Part shown: positions 26,846 to 35,352 of the stretch, piece after piece
Layout of the letters: the number at the start of each line of letters is the position of its first letter
Position numbering within the stretch: position 1 is the stretch's first letter
DNA from: Flagellimonas algicola
GTDB taxonomy: Bacteria; Bacteroidota; Bacteroidia; Flavobacteriales; Flavobacteriaceae
Reading direction: 5' to 3'
DNA: 64,000 nt
Assembly (NCBI RefSeq): GCF_005937185.1
Contig: NZ_VCNI01000002.1
Coordinates: 496,001-560,000, forward strand
Program-made: the position numbers and the translations under genes
The notes under the pieces: model-generated
The model's input: only the letters and a program-made list of their open reading frames with translations
What the model was told of the DNA's origin: nothing
Databases searched by the model: none

Positions 26846-27007
26846 ATGGGAAAAAAGAAGAAGGAACTATCAAAAAAGCACAAAACTAGGTTACGGGAAT
26901 TGCCGGTAACCAATTGTAAGGTCAAGTGCTGTAAGAAGTATAAAAAGGGAGAAAACAAACGCTGTAAGCGTTGCCCATGTTTTGACCTACTGAAAAAAGT
27001 AGCATAG
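26846..27007 (+). CDS. small Lys/Cys-rich protein of unknown function
   Basis: 53 residues starting MGKKKKELSKKHKTRL. It has six cysteines (C24, C28, C29, C43, C46, C48 by my count) in the order C-x3-CC ... C-x2-C-x-C, embedded among lysines and arginines, so a small metal- or nucleic-acid-binding protein is likely. A promoter box and a strong terminator bracket it, which supports a real, separately transcribed gene. I recall similar short proteins in other flavobacteria but no assigned function. Confidence 0.7.
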   Translation: MGKKKKELSKKHKTRLRELPVTNCKVKCCKKYKKGENKRCKRCPCFDLLKKVA

Positions 27008-27033
27008 AAAAACCGCCCATGGGCGGTTTTTTT
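27008..27033. terminator. bidirectional rho-independent terminator
   Basis: AAAAACCGCCC-AT-GGGCGGTTTTTTT forms a compact GC-rich hairpin with A and T runs on both sides, so it can stop transcription from both the Cys-rich gene (+) and the gene ending at 27032 (-). Confidence 0.9.
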
Positions 27034-27454
27034 ATTTTAGTTTCTTCTTCTTGGGTTGGTTGTGCACCATTTCTTCCTTTTTCATTCCTTTCCAAAAATC
27101 ATCATCTGATAGAGATAAATAGTCCTTGGCTTTTTGGAAGAACAGTTCACTGTTATCACATTGGGTGTCACACTCGGCCAAATGTGTTTGATAGGCTTCC
27201 TTCTTTCCTTTCATATAGGCCAAGTAGGCAGGAAAATTGACTTTGCCCAGCTGCCTTTCAAAGTTTCCTTGGTCTACCCAATAATCCATTTGATCTTGAC
27301 TGTCCAATGCATAAAGGGCAATCTCATACTTTGTATCTCGTTGCGCCAACTGCTCATAAAACCGTAGTCCTTGTACGCGTGCATCCACTTGGGACCATGC
27401 CGGAAAGGCCAAGCCACAAGCAAAAATCACCAATAAGAATCTGACAGTTTTCAT
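27032..27454 (-). CDS. small exported protein of unknown function
   Basis: 140 residues with a Sec signal peptide (KTVRFLLVIFACGLAFPAWSQ). The mature part is helical and charged, with two nearby cysteines (AECDTQCDNSE) and a very basic C-terminus ending KKKKLK. No family recognised. Transcribed alone towards the shared terminator at 27008-27033. Confidence 0.75.
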   Translation of the reverse strand: MKTVRFLLVIFACGLAFPAWSQVDARVQGLRFYEQLAQRDTKYEIALYALDSQDQMDYWVDQGNFERQLGKVNFPAYLAYMKGKKEAYQTHLAECDTQCDNSELFFQKAKDYLSLSDDDFWKGMKKEEMVHNQPKKKKLK

Positions 27455-27545
27455 AGCTCCTTCATCTGTTGTATTAGACGTACAACCACCCCTCTTGTTA
27501 CGCAGTCTATCTTTAAGTTATTGTTAAAATGGGGCAAAAACAAAG

Positions 27546-27569
27546 AAAGGGGGCAAGTGCCCCCTTTTT
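27546..27569 (-). terminator. rho-independent terminator of the ssb paralogue
   Basis: Read on the minus strand, GGGGGC-ACTT-GCCCCC (27564 to 27549) is preceded by five A and followed by TTT; it lies 22 bases after the ssb stop. Confidence 0.8.
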
Positions 27570-27591
27570 CTCGATTATCCGTAATTATGGC

Positions 27592-27924
27592 TTATTTGCC
27601 CAACATCAACAATTCATTGCACTTTACCTCGGTGATATAGCGCTTTTCCCCTTCTTTGGTCTCATAGCTGCGGTGTACCAGCTTGCCCTCAATCATTATC
27701 TCCTTGCCTTTTTCCAAATAGTTTTCGGCAACTTCCGCGGTTTTGCCCCAGGCCACAATATTGTGCCATTGTGTATCTGTGACCTTTTCGCCCTCCGTAT
27801 TTTTGTAGGTCTCATTGGTGGCCAAGGAAAATTTGGCCAATTTGCTCCCGCTTTCCATCAATACGATTTCTGGGTCATTTCCTAAGTTTCCAATCAACTG
27901 TACTTTGTTTCTAAGTGAATTCAT
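27592..27924 (-). CDS. short single-stranded DNA-binding protein paralogue
   Basis: 110 residues, a single OB fold of the SSB type (NKVQLIGNLGNDPEI, FSLATNETYKNTEGEK, QWHNIVAWGKTAEVAENYLEKGKEIMIEGKL, shortened). It ends right after the fold (CNELLMLGK), lacking the disordered linker and acidic tip (DDDIPF type) by which housekeeping SSB recruits repair and replication proteins. It is therefore probably a secondary SSB, as in competence or mobile-element variants, while the main ssb lies elsewhere. Phased CGGTT repeats lie 90-130 bases upstream. Confidence 0.92.
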   Translation of the reverse strand: MNSLRNKVQLIGNLGNDPEIVLMESGSKLAKFSLATNETYKNTEGEKVTDTQWHNIVAWGKTAEVAENYLEKGKEIMIEGKLVHRSYETKEGEKRYITEVKCNELLMLGK

Positions 27925-28011
27925 GATTTAAATTTTACGTGTTAAACAGTTAATACTATCGAGCTGTACGGCGTCGACAAGGCAAACTTAGGGTTGCGGA
28001 AAAACAAGAAG

Positions 28012-28057
28012 CGGTTATTAATCGGTTGTTTTCGTTTGTAAACGGATGTATTCGGTT
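28012..28057. repeat. helically phased CGGTT-like direct repeats
   Basis: Five copies start at 28012, 28023, 28033, 28043 and 28053: CGGTT, CGGTT, CGTTT, CGGAT, CGGTT. The spacing of 10-11 bases places them on one face of the helix. They sit upstream of ssb (minus strand). A binding site for a multimeric regulator or a bent-DNA element is possible. Confidence 0.45.
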
Positions 28058-28106
28058 ACAAATAGTTATATGCAACAAGACCCAACTCCTAGATTCTTTT
28101 TCAGGT

Positions 28107-28385
28107 TCAGGTGGGTTTCTTGCTGTCTCTGTAAAAGCCAATTCCTGTCCTAAAAATGACATATGCCAGTATCCAACCAACAAATTGCGTAAAAGAAGAA
28201 TATCTAAAGGAAAACAAATCGCCCGGCTCGTAGGTAATCAATTTGGTAAACTTCCCTATCAGCGCCCAAAGACCAGGAACAAGGAAAACTCCAATTGCAA
28301 TGCTCATAAGAATAAGCAATATCCCAATTGTTCTATCTAAAGTTTTGCGGTTTTTGGACACTACCTTAAATGTATCCATTTTCAA
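28107..28385 (-). CDS. small membrane protein of unknown function
   Basis: 92 residues with two hydrophobic helices (IGILLILMSIAIGVFLVPGLW and FVGWILAYVIFRTGIGFY). A second possible start lies two codons in (MDTFKVVSKNRK). No family recognised. It is one of several tiny membrane or exported proteins in this 27-29 kb stretch. Confidence 0.6.
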   Translation of the reverse strand: MKMDTFKVVSKNRKTLDRTIGILLILMSIAIGVFLVPGLWALIGKFTKLITYEPGDLFSFRYSSFTQFVGWILAYVIFRTGIGFYRDSKKPT

Positions 28386-28485
28386 TCATTCAGAAAAACT
28401 TAATTGAAGTTTGTCCCATATTGTATATAGGTGCCTGGATGAAGGGCGTCTATATCGAGCTGATTTGGAGCTAACTTCTAGATTC

Positions 28486-28599
28486 TTACTTGATGTTTTT
28501 CTTGGACTGATAGCGCCTGTACAACCAAACTGCCACCAAAGACAAAGCGGTCAAAATTGCACTTGTAAGCACTGCGGTGATTTCGTTTTGGGCTTCCAT
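28486..28599 (-). CDS. 37-residue single-pass membrane microprotein
   Basis: Start ATG at 28599, stop TAA at 28486-28488. The peptide begins MEAQNEITAVLTSAILT, continues with a hydrophobic helix ALSLVAVWLY and ends with the basic tail RRYQSKKNIK, which predicts an N-out, C-in single helix. The composition is that of a genuine small membrane protein rather than a random frame. No function known. Confidence 0.5.
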   Translation of the reverse strand: MEAQNEITAVLTSAILTALSLVAVWLYRRYQSKKNIK

Positions 28600-28648
28600 A
28601 GTAGGATTTTATATGCTGTAAGTTAGCATATTTATTGTAACCTTTTTG

Positions 28649-28951
28649 TTATTCCTTGACAATCACTAGGTTCTCAGACTCCTTATGTACTGAAAATGGC
28701 AAATGAATCTGTTGTACCCTGTTTTGCCAATAGGTCATTTCGTATTTGCCTGGTTTCATTTTTTTGGAAAAAGGAAAATCCACTCGTTCCATAACAAATT
28801 CTGTTGGCCCTGAGACCTCGAACTTATTCTTGATCTTGCAACTTTCACATTTGAATGTGACCAGAACCAAATCTTTATCTCCAGAATTATCAGGTTCAAA
28901 TTGAGGAATCAACATAAGAATCAGCAAGAGTAGACCACCTATAACTTTCAT
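28649..28951 (-). CDS. small exported protein of unknown function
   Basis: 100 residues with a hydrophobic N-terminal helix (VIGGLLLLILMLIPQF) serving as signal or anchor. The rest is beta-rich with one CESC pair (residues about 35-38) and a repeated FEV/FVM pattern. Function unknown. It lies 87 bases before the stop of the molybdenum hydroxylase gene on the same strand. Confidence 0.65.
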   Translation of the reverse strand: MKVIGGLLLLILMLIPQFEPDNSGDKDLVLVTFKCESCKIKNKFEVSGPTEFVMERVDFPFSKKMKPGKYEMTYWQNRVQQIHLPFSVHKESENLVIVKE

Positions 28952-29037
28952 AACGCTTTAAGTTTAATTGGGATTCGCTTTCATTACAATAGACGTCTCA
29001 ATTATGGAAAGGGTTGCCTAAAATATTTGGACTTAAG

Positions 29038-31230
29038 TCATATCTCAAAACTCCGAGACAAAGGCAATTTCCTAATTCGCTTCCCGGTAGCAGCAAAAAT
29101 GGCATTGGCCAAAGCCGGAATGGCGGGTGGTAAGGGGGGTTCGCCCAAGCCTCTTGGGGGTAAATCGTTTTGAATAAAATCCACACGGATTTCTGGCACA
29201 TCCCGCATCCGAATCCACGGGTAATCATGAAAATTGGATTGTTCTGTTGCTCCATCCTTAAAGGTTACCGCTCCGTACATGGCAGCAGAAAGACCTTCCA
29301 ATATCCCACCTTCCACCTGTGCTTCCGCTCCTGAAGGATTCACCACAATACCGCAGTCCACCACCGCATGCACCTCCAATATCTTGATGCTATCCTCCAC
29401 CACTTCTACCGTAATCACTTCGGCGATAAAAGAACCGGCCCCTTTTCGCGCTGCAAAGCCCCTTCCCTGCCCTTTGGGCAGCGGACTATCCCAATTACTG
29501 TACTGTCTTACCTTTTCAATCACATGGATAAAACGTCCATTATCAAATTCATACTCCCCTACAACGGGCACCATTCGGGCAGGGCCCAAAAATTTTAGAA
29601 AGTAATCGATTGGATCCATTCCATTTTTAAAGGCCAACTCATCCAAAAAACAGCCTATACTAAAAGCATTGGCGGAAGCCGACACCGCACGCCATTGCCC
29701 CAAGGGAATATCGCTCAGCACATGTCCATATTCCAATTGTAAATTGGGGACGAATCCTGCCGGAAACTCATACTCGTCTATTTCCGTGCCGGCTACCCTT
29801 CCTTCCCGCCCCAATGAAGTCATGCGGGATGCATTGGCCAGTACGTGCCGCCAAGCAGTCACCATTCCATCTTTGTCCAAGGCAGCGGACATTTTTTGTA
29901 TACTTCCAGGCCTATACCAATCGTGTTTCACATCTTCTTCACGGGTCCATGTCAACTGAACAGGTTTTCCCATTTTCTTGGAGAGAATGGCAGCATCCAT
30001 GGCGTAATCCACATAGTATCTTCTTCCAAAGGCTCCCCCAATTCTTGGAATATGGATTTTGATCTGTTCTGGCTCCAGGCCAAACAATTTAATCAAGCCG
30101 TTTTGCAATGCCTCCGGATTTTGGGTAGGCGCCCAGACCTCGCAAACATCATCCCGAAAGTCAACGGTACAATTCATGGGCTCCATAGGTACGTGCGCCC
30201 AAAAAGGGAGCTCGTAAATGGCTTCATGGACCCTTGCCGCACTTCGCATAGCATTGGCCACGTCCCCATCCTTTCGCTCTATCGTCGTATCGGAAAGTTG
30301 GTCATGGAAACGCTGAAACAATTCATCGGAATCCTCCAATCTACAGCCTGAATTATCCCATTCCACCTTCAATTTTTCTGCCCCCTTAAAGGCGGCCCAA
30401 GTGGAATTGGCCACAATTGCAACCCCATTTACAAAATTGGGACTGTTGGAAGCCAAAAGTCGTCCCCCATAATCTTTGTTGTCTAGCTCATGTACAGCAA
30501 TCACTCCTTGCATCGCTTTGGTATCCGTGTCATCAAAACTGAATACACCACCCTCGTGGACTGGGTTTTTCCGCACAGTTGCATATAGCATATGGGGCAA
30601 TTTTAAATCTATCCCAAAGGTGCTTGATCCCGTGACCATCTCGTCCAAATCGGTCTGGGGCGTTCTTTTACCAACTAGACTATATGTTTCCAAGGGTTTA
30701 AATTCCACTTCTTCCGGAAATGCCACCCCTGAGGCTTGTTCCAATAAAACTTCAAAAGGCAGGGAGTTACCTGACTCCTGATGGATTACCTTGTTGTCCT
30801 TGGTGGTTAGTTCCTCAAATGGTAAATTCATTTGCTTGGATGCTGCGGTTTGCAACGCATACCTAACCTGGGCCCCAGCTTTCCGCATCAAATCCCAATT
30901 AAGGATGATGGCATAACTGCCACCGGCCCATTGTTCATCGTACATTTTATCAAAATCGGCCTGCTCAATCTTGACTTTATTCCAATCGGCACCCAATTCC
31001 TCGGCCAAAATCATAGGTAAAGCCGTCTTTACACCCTGACCTATTTCAGGATTTTTGGCCATCAGGGTTACCCATCCATCCGTATCAATTTTAATCAGTG
31101 GTGAAAACTGGTGTGTGATGACAGGTGATTTTTCAGTGAGACAGGACTGAAACTGCACCCCAACCACCAATGCTCCGCTGGCAGTAGCCGTGAGTTTGAT
31201 AAAATTCCTTCGATTTAAAGCGTTTTTCAT
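29038..31230 (-). CDS. molybdopterin-binding large subunit, xanthine dehydrogenase / IorB type, Tat-exported
   Basis: 730 residues with a Tat signal (LNRRNFIKLTATASGA). GRLL and IGGAFGRRYYVDYAMDAAILSK are the substrate/Moco loops, and GLGEPPLPPAIPALANAI near the C-terminus carries the catalytic Glu of the xanthine oxidase family. The arrangement (no separate 2Fe-2S or FAD domain, periplasmic) matches isoquinoline 1-oxidoreductase beta subunit and membrane-bound aldehyde dehydrogenases. These normally pair with a 2Fe-2S small subunit, yet none is encoded next to it. Its start codon overlaps the stop of the CRTAC1-like gene by 4 bases, so they are co-translated. Confidence 0.93.
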   Translation of the reverse strand: MKNALNRRNFIKLTATASGALVVGVQFQSCLTEKSPVITHQFSPLIKIDTDGWVTLMAKNPEIGQGVKTALPMILAEELGADWNKVKIEQADFDKMYDEQWAGGSYAIILNWDLMRKAGAQVRYALQTAASKQMNLPFEELTTKDNKVIHQESGNSLPFEVLLEQASGVAFPEEVEFKPLETYSLVGKRTPQTDLDEMVTGSSTFGIDLKLPHMLYATVRKNPVHEGGVFSFDDTDTKAMQGVIAVHELDNKDYGGRLLASNSPNFVNGVAIVANSTWAAFKGAEKLKVEWDNSGCRLEDSDELFQRFHDQLSDTTIERKDGDVANAMRSAARVHEAIYELPFWAHVPMEPMNCTVDFRDDVCEVWAPTQNPEALQNGLIKLFGLEPEQIKIHIPRIGGAFGRRYYVDYAMDAAILSKKMGKPVQLTWTREEDVKHDWYRPGSIQKMSAALDKDGMVTAWRHVLANASRMTSLGREGRVAGTEIDEYEFPAGFVPNLQLEYGHVLSDIPLGQWRAVSASANAFSIGCFLDELAFKNGMDPIDYFLKFLGPARMVPVVGEYEFDNGRFIHVIEKVRQYSNWDSPLPKGQGRGFAARKGAGSFIAEVITVEVVEDSIKILEVHAVVDCGIVVNPSGAEAQVEGGILEGLSAAMYGAVTFKDGATEQSNFHDYPWIRMRDVPEIRVDFIQNDLPPRGLGEPPLPPAIPALANAIFAATGKRIRKLPLSRSFEI

Positions 31231-32744
31231 TTTTTTATGGGTTTGATTTCCTTTCCCTCAATGGCTACATACTCGGTGTTTACCAAAATGTTTGTGCTGG
31301 ATTGTTGTATTCCTGATGGCCATTCAATGTCCATTTTTTCGATTTGCTTTTCGGATGGAATTCCAAAGTGGATTTCCGGGGCATTTTCACTGCCGTAGCC
31401 TGTTTCGCGAATAAAATAGCGGGTCAACTGGGTGCCATCCGTAAGCGTTAAGGTAACCCAGCTTCCAACTCCAAAACTGTTGGATTCCGTACCTTGAAGT
31501 CTCAACTTTAGCCGTTGCCCAGTTGTATTTTGATTGATGTATAGGTCATCGGCCTCCGCTTCCCCTCCCCAATTACATACATAAAGATCCAAATCGCCAT
31601 CATTGTCCATATCCCCAGAAGCTGTACCTGCCGAAATATGCCCCTGATTGGCCGGAAGGGAATTGTAAACTCGTTTGAAACCACCGTTTTGTTTTCCAGA
31701 AATGAGAAAATTCTGGATTTCGGGATATCCTTCGGTCCCATTTGCTATGTAAAGATCCAGCCAGCCATCATTATTAAAGTCCCCCCAAGTCTGCCCTTTG
31801 GAAGGTCTTCTTACTTCGTACGTAACTCCGCTTTCCAAAAGCTTTTCAAACTTTCCGTCTCCCAAGTTTTCATAGAGTGCGTTTTCATCCGAACGGGCTA
31901 CATTGGTCACATAAATATCCAAGTCCTTGTCATAGTCTACATCCACCAAAGCAACTCCATAGGTCGTTTGCAGTTCTTCAACCAAAACACCCTCCTTTTG
32001 CTCTGCAAAACCACCATCAGAAGTGCTTAGATAAAGGTAATTTTTGTGCTTTCCTGTAAACTTCCCATCTTTTTTTACGACAAAATTGGCCACAAACAGG
32101 TCAGGTTTGCCGTCCCCGTTCAAATCACCCCATACGCAGGATCGACCGTCACCTTCGTTCCCAATCCAAGGTCCATTTTTTACCCTATTAAAAGTTCCAT
32201 TTCTGTCATTCACATATAAGCTATCGTCCGCTCCATCCCTGTTAACCACAAAAACATCCATATCCCCATCCAAATCAAAATCGCACCAACATGCCCCTGG
32301 GGAATTGGTCAAATCTTCTGTAAGCGCTCCAGCTTGGGTTGGGGTGAAATTACCCTTGCCGTCATTTTCAAACAGCAGATTAGGGACACCAAATTGGGTA
32401 GTAAAAAAAATATCCAGGTCATGATCGTTATCCACGTCTACCGTGTGCACCGATTCACTCCAAGCCTCCAACTGGTTATTTGCAATAGCCTTTGGATTGA
32501 ATCCATCACCAGTATTGAAAAGAATTGTATTGCCAAGCTGTAGTAGGGAATCCACCTGATTGGCGACTATAATGTCCAAATATCCATTTCCATCCAGGTC
32601 GGCCATGGAAACCCCTCTTGAGCCCTGTGGTTTGATATCAAGGTCCAGTCGTGTGAACTCCCATTCCTGGGCACTAAGATGCAGTACGGGTAAGATCAGC
32701 AATACCCAGAATTGAGAAAGACGGCTTAGATAATTGGAACCCAT
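31227..32744 (-). CDS. exported CRTAC1-like FG-GAP/VCBS repeat protein with ASPIC/UnbV domain
   Basis: 505 residues with a Sec signal peptide (SQFWVLLILPVLHLSAQ). At least seven FG-GAP/VCBS calcium-binding repeats (DLDGNGYLDIIVANQ, DFDLDGDMDVFVVN, DLNGDGKPDLFVANF, DVDYDKDLDIYVTN, DFNNDGWLDLYIANG, DMDNDGDLDLYVCN) form a beta-propeller. The last 80 residues are the ASPIC/UnbV domain (IEWPSGIQQS). Such proteins bind ligands outside the cell. Overlap with the IorB-type gene suggests a working partnership, perhaps as docking or substrate-binding protein. Confidence 0.92.
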   Translation of the reverse strand: MGSNYLSRLSQFWVLLILPVLHLSAQEWEFTRLDLDIKPQGSRGVSMADLDGNGYLDIIVANQVDSLLQLGNTILFNTGDGFNPKAIANNQLEAWSESVHTVDVDNDHDLDIFFTTQFGVPNLLFENDGKGNFTPTQAGALTEDLTNSPGACWCDFDLDGDMDVFVVNRDGADDSLYVNDRNGTFNRVKNGPWIGNEGDGRSCVWGDLNGDGKPDLFVANFVVKKDGKFTGKHKNYLYLSTSDGGFAEQKEGVLVEELQTTYGVALVDVDYDKDLDIYVTNVARSDENALYENLGDGKFEKLLESGVTYEVRRPSKGQTWGDFNNDGWLDLYIANGTEGYPEIQNFLISGKQNGGFKRVYNSLPANQGHISAGTASGDMDNDGDLDLYVCNWGGEAEADDLYINQNTTGQRLKLRLQGTESNSFGVGSWVTLTLTDGTQLTRYFIRETGYGSENAPEIHFGIPSEKQIEKMDIEWPSGIQQSSTNILVNTEYVAIEGKEIKPIKK

Positions 32745-32862
32745 AGCAAAGATTTGATTGATGAATGAATGCTTGGCTTGGTCGGTTCCTTAAACTTACC
32801 CAATAGCATAGCAGGGGTCACTATGTTGCAGTAAAACGACCGGATTTTGATAGCGAACAGTC

Positions 32863-33627
32863 TTAATAGGTTCGCTCCCTAAACAATTGTGTGATTTCCT
32901 TAACGAAGCTTTTGCTTACCCGTCTTCTTGTACCATCCTTCATGATTACTTCCAGGGTGCTGCCATTGCCACGGGCAAGTTCCGCGACGTAATCCAGGTT
33001 GATTATCGTAGATCGGTGGATTTTTCGAAAAGAATCCATGGGCAAGACTTCCAAAAATGTTTTTAACGGCTTTCGCATTACAAAAACTCCTTGGGTGGTA
33101 AACAATTTGGTATAGTAATTCTCTGCAGCCAACAACTGAATCTGCGAAGGTTCACAAAAATAAGTGCTTCCGCCACGGGTGAGTTCCAGTTTTATGGAAG
33201 GTTCGATTTCTTGGGGATTTGGGTTGCGCAACTTGTCGACTACAAACCAAACCAAGCCAATGTCTATTAGCGTCCAAAAAATAAAGAAGTATCGATATAC
33301 CCCAAACTTGGACCCTTCCAGATCCAAATAAGGACTAAGCGTTGAGCTGAGTCCAAAAAACCATCCAAAGTGAAGGCAAATCAATAGCAAGCCTCCTGCC
33401 AAAAGCAAGGGAAGGCCCCATTTTGTATTTCTGCCGTGCTTTTCAATTTTGTCTAAAGCTAAAAATCCAAGAATCCAAGGAATCCAAATGCCAAGTTGCC
33501 AAAGCAACACTTGAATCAGGGTTACCTGATCTCTTGTTGCATATTCACGCCAATAGATCAGCACGCCCAGTAAAAGGGCAATGGAAAAAATAAGAATCGT
33601 GAAGTTTTTTAGTTTCATTTGTGCCAA
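32863..33627 (-). CDS. membrane-anchored LytTR-type DNA-binding regulator
   Basis: 254 residues. The N-terminal half has four hydrophobic helices (FTILIFSIALLLGVLIYW, LLWQLGIWIPWILGFLAL, LPLLLAGGLLLICLHFGW, YFFIFWTLIDIGLVWFVV). The C-terminal half is a LytTR domain (YFCEPSQIQLLAAENYYTKLF, FRKIHRSTIINLDYVAEL, shortened) with the usual R-K-I-H-R-S-T contact. The regulator would thus act from the membrane, with sensor and DNA binding in one chain. Signal and targets are unknown; the GCAGTTCA repeats at 15029 are the only LytTR-like site I noticed. Confidence 0.9.
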   Translation of the reverse strand: MAQMKLKNFTILIFSIALLLGVLIYWREYATRDQVTLIQVLLWQLGIWIPWILGFLALDKIEKHGRNTKWGLPLLLAGGLLLICLHFGWFFGLSSTLSPYLDLEGSKFGVYRYFFIFWTLIDIGLVWFVVDKLRNPNPQEIEPSIKLELTRGGSTYFCEPSQIQLLAAENYYTKLFTTQGVFVMRKPLKTFLEVLPMDSFRKIHRSTIINLDYVAELARGNGSTLEVIMKDGTRRRVSKSFVKEITQLFRERTY

Positions 33628-33772
33628 ACAAGCTATTGGTAATTCATAAAGTTACTAAACCCTAGTCAGCTATCCCCGACTAAAATTATTTCATTTTAGG
33701 AAACGCTTGCTAAATTTATGGGTGCAAAGACAAGTCCGCAAGAAACGGGTTTTAAGCCCCACAGGGTGGCTT

Positions 33773-33780
33773 TACTTTTG
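33773..33780 (+). promoter_or_regulatory. -7 box (TACTTTTG) of the alkylation-repair operon
   Basis: TACTTTTG matches TAnnTTTG; a weak TTTT at 33750-33753 lies 19 bases before it. The implied start of transcription near 33787 favours the ATG at 33803 as the first codon of the AraC-Ogt fusion. Confidence 0.45.
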
Positions 33781-33802
33781 GGTCAAACAAAATGCGAATA
33801 TC

Positions 33803-34642
33803 ATGAGTGGACAGGAAAATTTGAACTATGACCGAATAGCCAAAGCGATTGATCATATCACCAGTAACTTTAAGGAACAGCCAAGCTTGGATGAAATTGC
33901 AGAACAAGTGCATCTAAGTCCATACCATTTTCAGCGAATTTTTAAGGAATGGGCAGGTGTTACCCCCAAACAATTCCTAAAATATACGAGTGTGCAACAT
34001 GCAAAATCGCTGTTGAAAGAAACGGGAGCTACCTTGTTTGATACCGCCATGGAAACTGGGCTTTCAGGCACTAGCAGGCTACATGATCTTTTTGTCTCTT
34101 TGGAAGGTATGACTCCCGGGGAATACAAAAACGACGGAGAAAACCTTGTCATAAATTATAGCTACGCCCGAAGTCCCTTCGGCTTGGTGACCATAGCCTC
34201 TACCCAAAAAGGGTTGTGCCATGTCGCTTTTATTGAAGATGAAGAAAAGGGTCTTTATGAGCTAAAGCAACAATTTCCAAAAGCGACTTATCACCAACGC
34301 GTGGATCAAACACAGGTAAATGCCTTGATGATCTTCGCCAACGATTGGAGGCAGATATCCGAAATAAAACTCCATCTCAAAGGCACCGATTTTCAGCTGA
34401 AAGTTTGGGAGTCCCTGTTAAAAATCCCAAAGGGAAAACTGTCCACCTACGGCAGCATTGCCGAGGAAATTGGAAAGCCCAAAGCCTCAAGGGCTGTAGG
34501 CACGGCCATTGGCAGCAATCCCATCGCCTATTTGATTCCGTGCCATCGCGTAATACAATCCTCCGGGCAATTAGGGGGTTACCGATGGAACCCTACCAGA
34601 AAAACGGCTATCATCGGTTGGGAAGCTGCACAAATTGAATAG
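33803..34642 (+). CDS. AraC-type regulator fused to O6-alkylguanine-DNA alkyltransferase (Ada without its N-terminal domain)
   Basis: About 279 residues from the ATG at 33803. An AraC helix-turn-helix pair (PSLDEIAEQVHLSPYHFQRIFKEWAG, shortened) occupies the first 100 residues. The alkyltransferase follows, with active-site PCHR at 246-249 (Cys247) and the GTAIGSNP loop. It therefore has the regulator and repair parts of E. coli Ada but not the Zn domain that senses methylphosphotriesters. That domain is encoded separately at 35352-35600. First gene of a three-gene operon. Confidence 0.93.
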   Translation: MSGQENLNYDRIAKAIDHITSNFKEQPSLDEIAEQVHLSPYHFQRIFKEWAGVTPKQFLKYTSVQHAKSLLKETGATLFDTAMETGLSGTSRLHDLFVSLEGMTPGEYKNDGENLVINYSYARSPFGLVTIASTQKGLCHVAFIEDEEKGLYELKQQFPKATYHQRVDQTQVNALMIFANDWRQISEIKLHLKGTDFQLKVWESLLKIPKGKLSTYGSIAEEIGKPKASRAVGTAIGSNPIAYLIPCHRVIQSSGQLGGYRWNPTRKTAIIGWEAAQIE

Positions 34643-34656
34643 TTAATCGAAGAACC

Positions 34657-35352
34657 ATGCATTTGAAAATCAATAGGGATTTCGTTCAAAACGAAATCTC
34701 CCAAAAAGGCTATGTAGTCATCGAAGATGTTCTAAGTGATCAGGAATGCCATCAGCTCATTTTCAATTTTGATGCAACCCAACTGTATCGCAAGACCGTA
34801 AACATGGAACGCTACCGATTTGGTGCAGGAACATATAGGTATTTTAAATATCCGCTTCCTGACATCATCGAAAGACTTCGGGAAATGGTGTATCCCGAAT
34901 TGGTTCCCATTGCCAATCAATGGATGTCCAAATTAAAATTGGATCTAGTCTATCCGAAGGACCTGGGAAAACTACACCAACTCTGCGTTGATCATGGGCA
35001 GCATTTGGCCACTCCCTTGATTCTTAAATACCAAAAAGGTGGCTTTAATACCCTCCATCAGGATTTGTATGGTGAAGTATATTTCCCAATGCAGGCCGTA
35101 TTGTTTCTAAACGATTATGGCGCAGATTATAGTGGAGGGGAATTTGTGCTCACGCAGCAGGTACCCAGAGCCCAGTCAAAAGCCATGGTTTTGCATCCTA
35201 AAAAAGGATCTATGCTCATTTTTTGCACCAATTTTAGACCAGTTCAAGGGAAAAATGGTTTTTATCGGGTGACCATGAAACATGGGGTTAGCGAAGTGCA
35301 TTCTGGGGAACGGTATACCTTGGGCATCATCTTTCATGATGCGGCACAATAA
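34657..35352 (+). CDS. 2OG-Fe(II) dioxygenase of the alkylation-repair operon
   Basis: 231 residues. The Fe(II) triad is His134-x-Asp136 (LHQD) and His209 (MKHG), with the 2-oxoglutarate Arg219 ten residues later. The fold is of the prolyl-4-hydroxylase/AlkB superfamily and it is not the classical AlkB sequence. Lying 14 bases after the AraC-Ogt gene and overlapping the Ada Zn gene, it probably oxidatively removes alkyl groups from nucleic acid; direct evidence is lacking. A hydroxylase of protein is the alternative. Confidence 0.88.
   Translation: MHLKINRDFVQNEISQKGYVVIEDVLSDQECHQLIFNFDATQLYRKTVNMERYRFGAGTYRYFKYPLPDIIERLREMVYPELVPIANQWMSKLKLDLVYPKDLGKLHQLCVDHGQHLATPLILKYQKGGFNTLHQDLYGEVYFPMQAVLFLNDYGADYSGGEFVLTQQVPRAQSKAMVLHPKKGSMLIFCTNFRPVQGKNGFYRVTMKHGVSEVHSGERYTLGIIFHDAAQ

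Noticed and set aside
28012..28057. phased repeats as a CRISPR array
   Set aside because: The units are only 5 bases in 10-base steps, with no spacers, leader or cas genes.
28411..28626. 71-residue plus-strand frame
   Set aside because: It runs antisense through the 37-residue microprotein and shows no coherent hydrophobic or motif pattern; the minus-strand frame looks more real.
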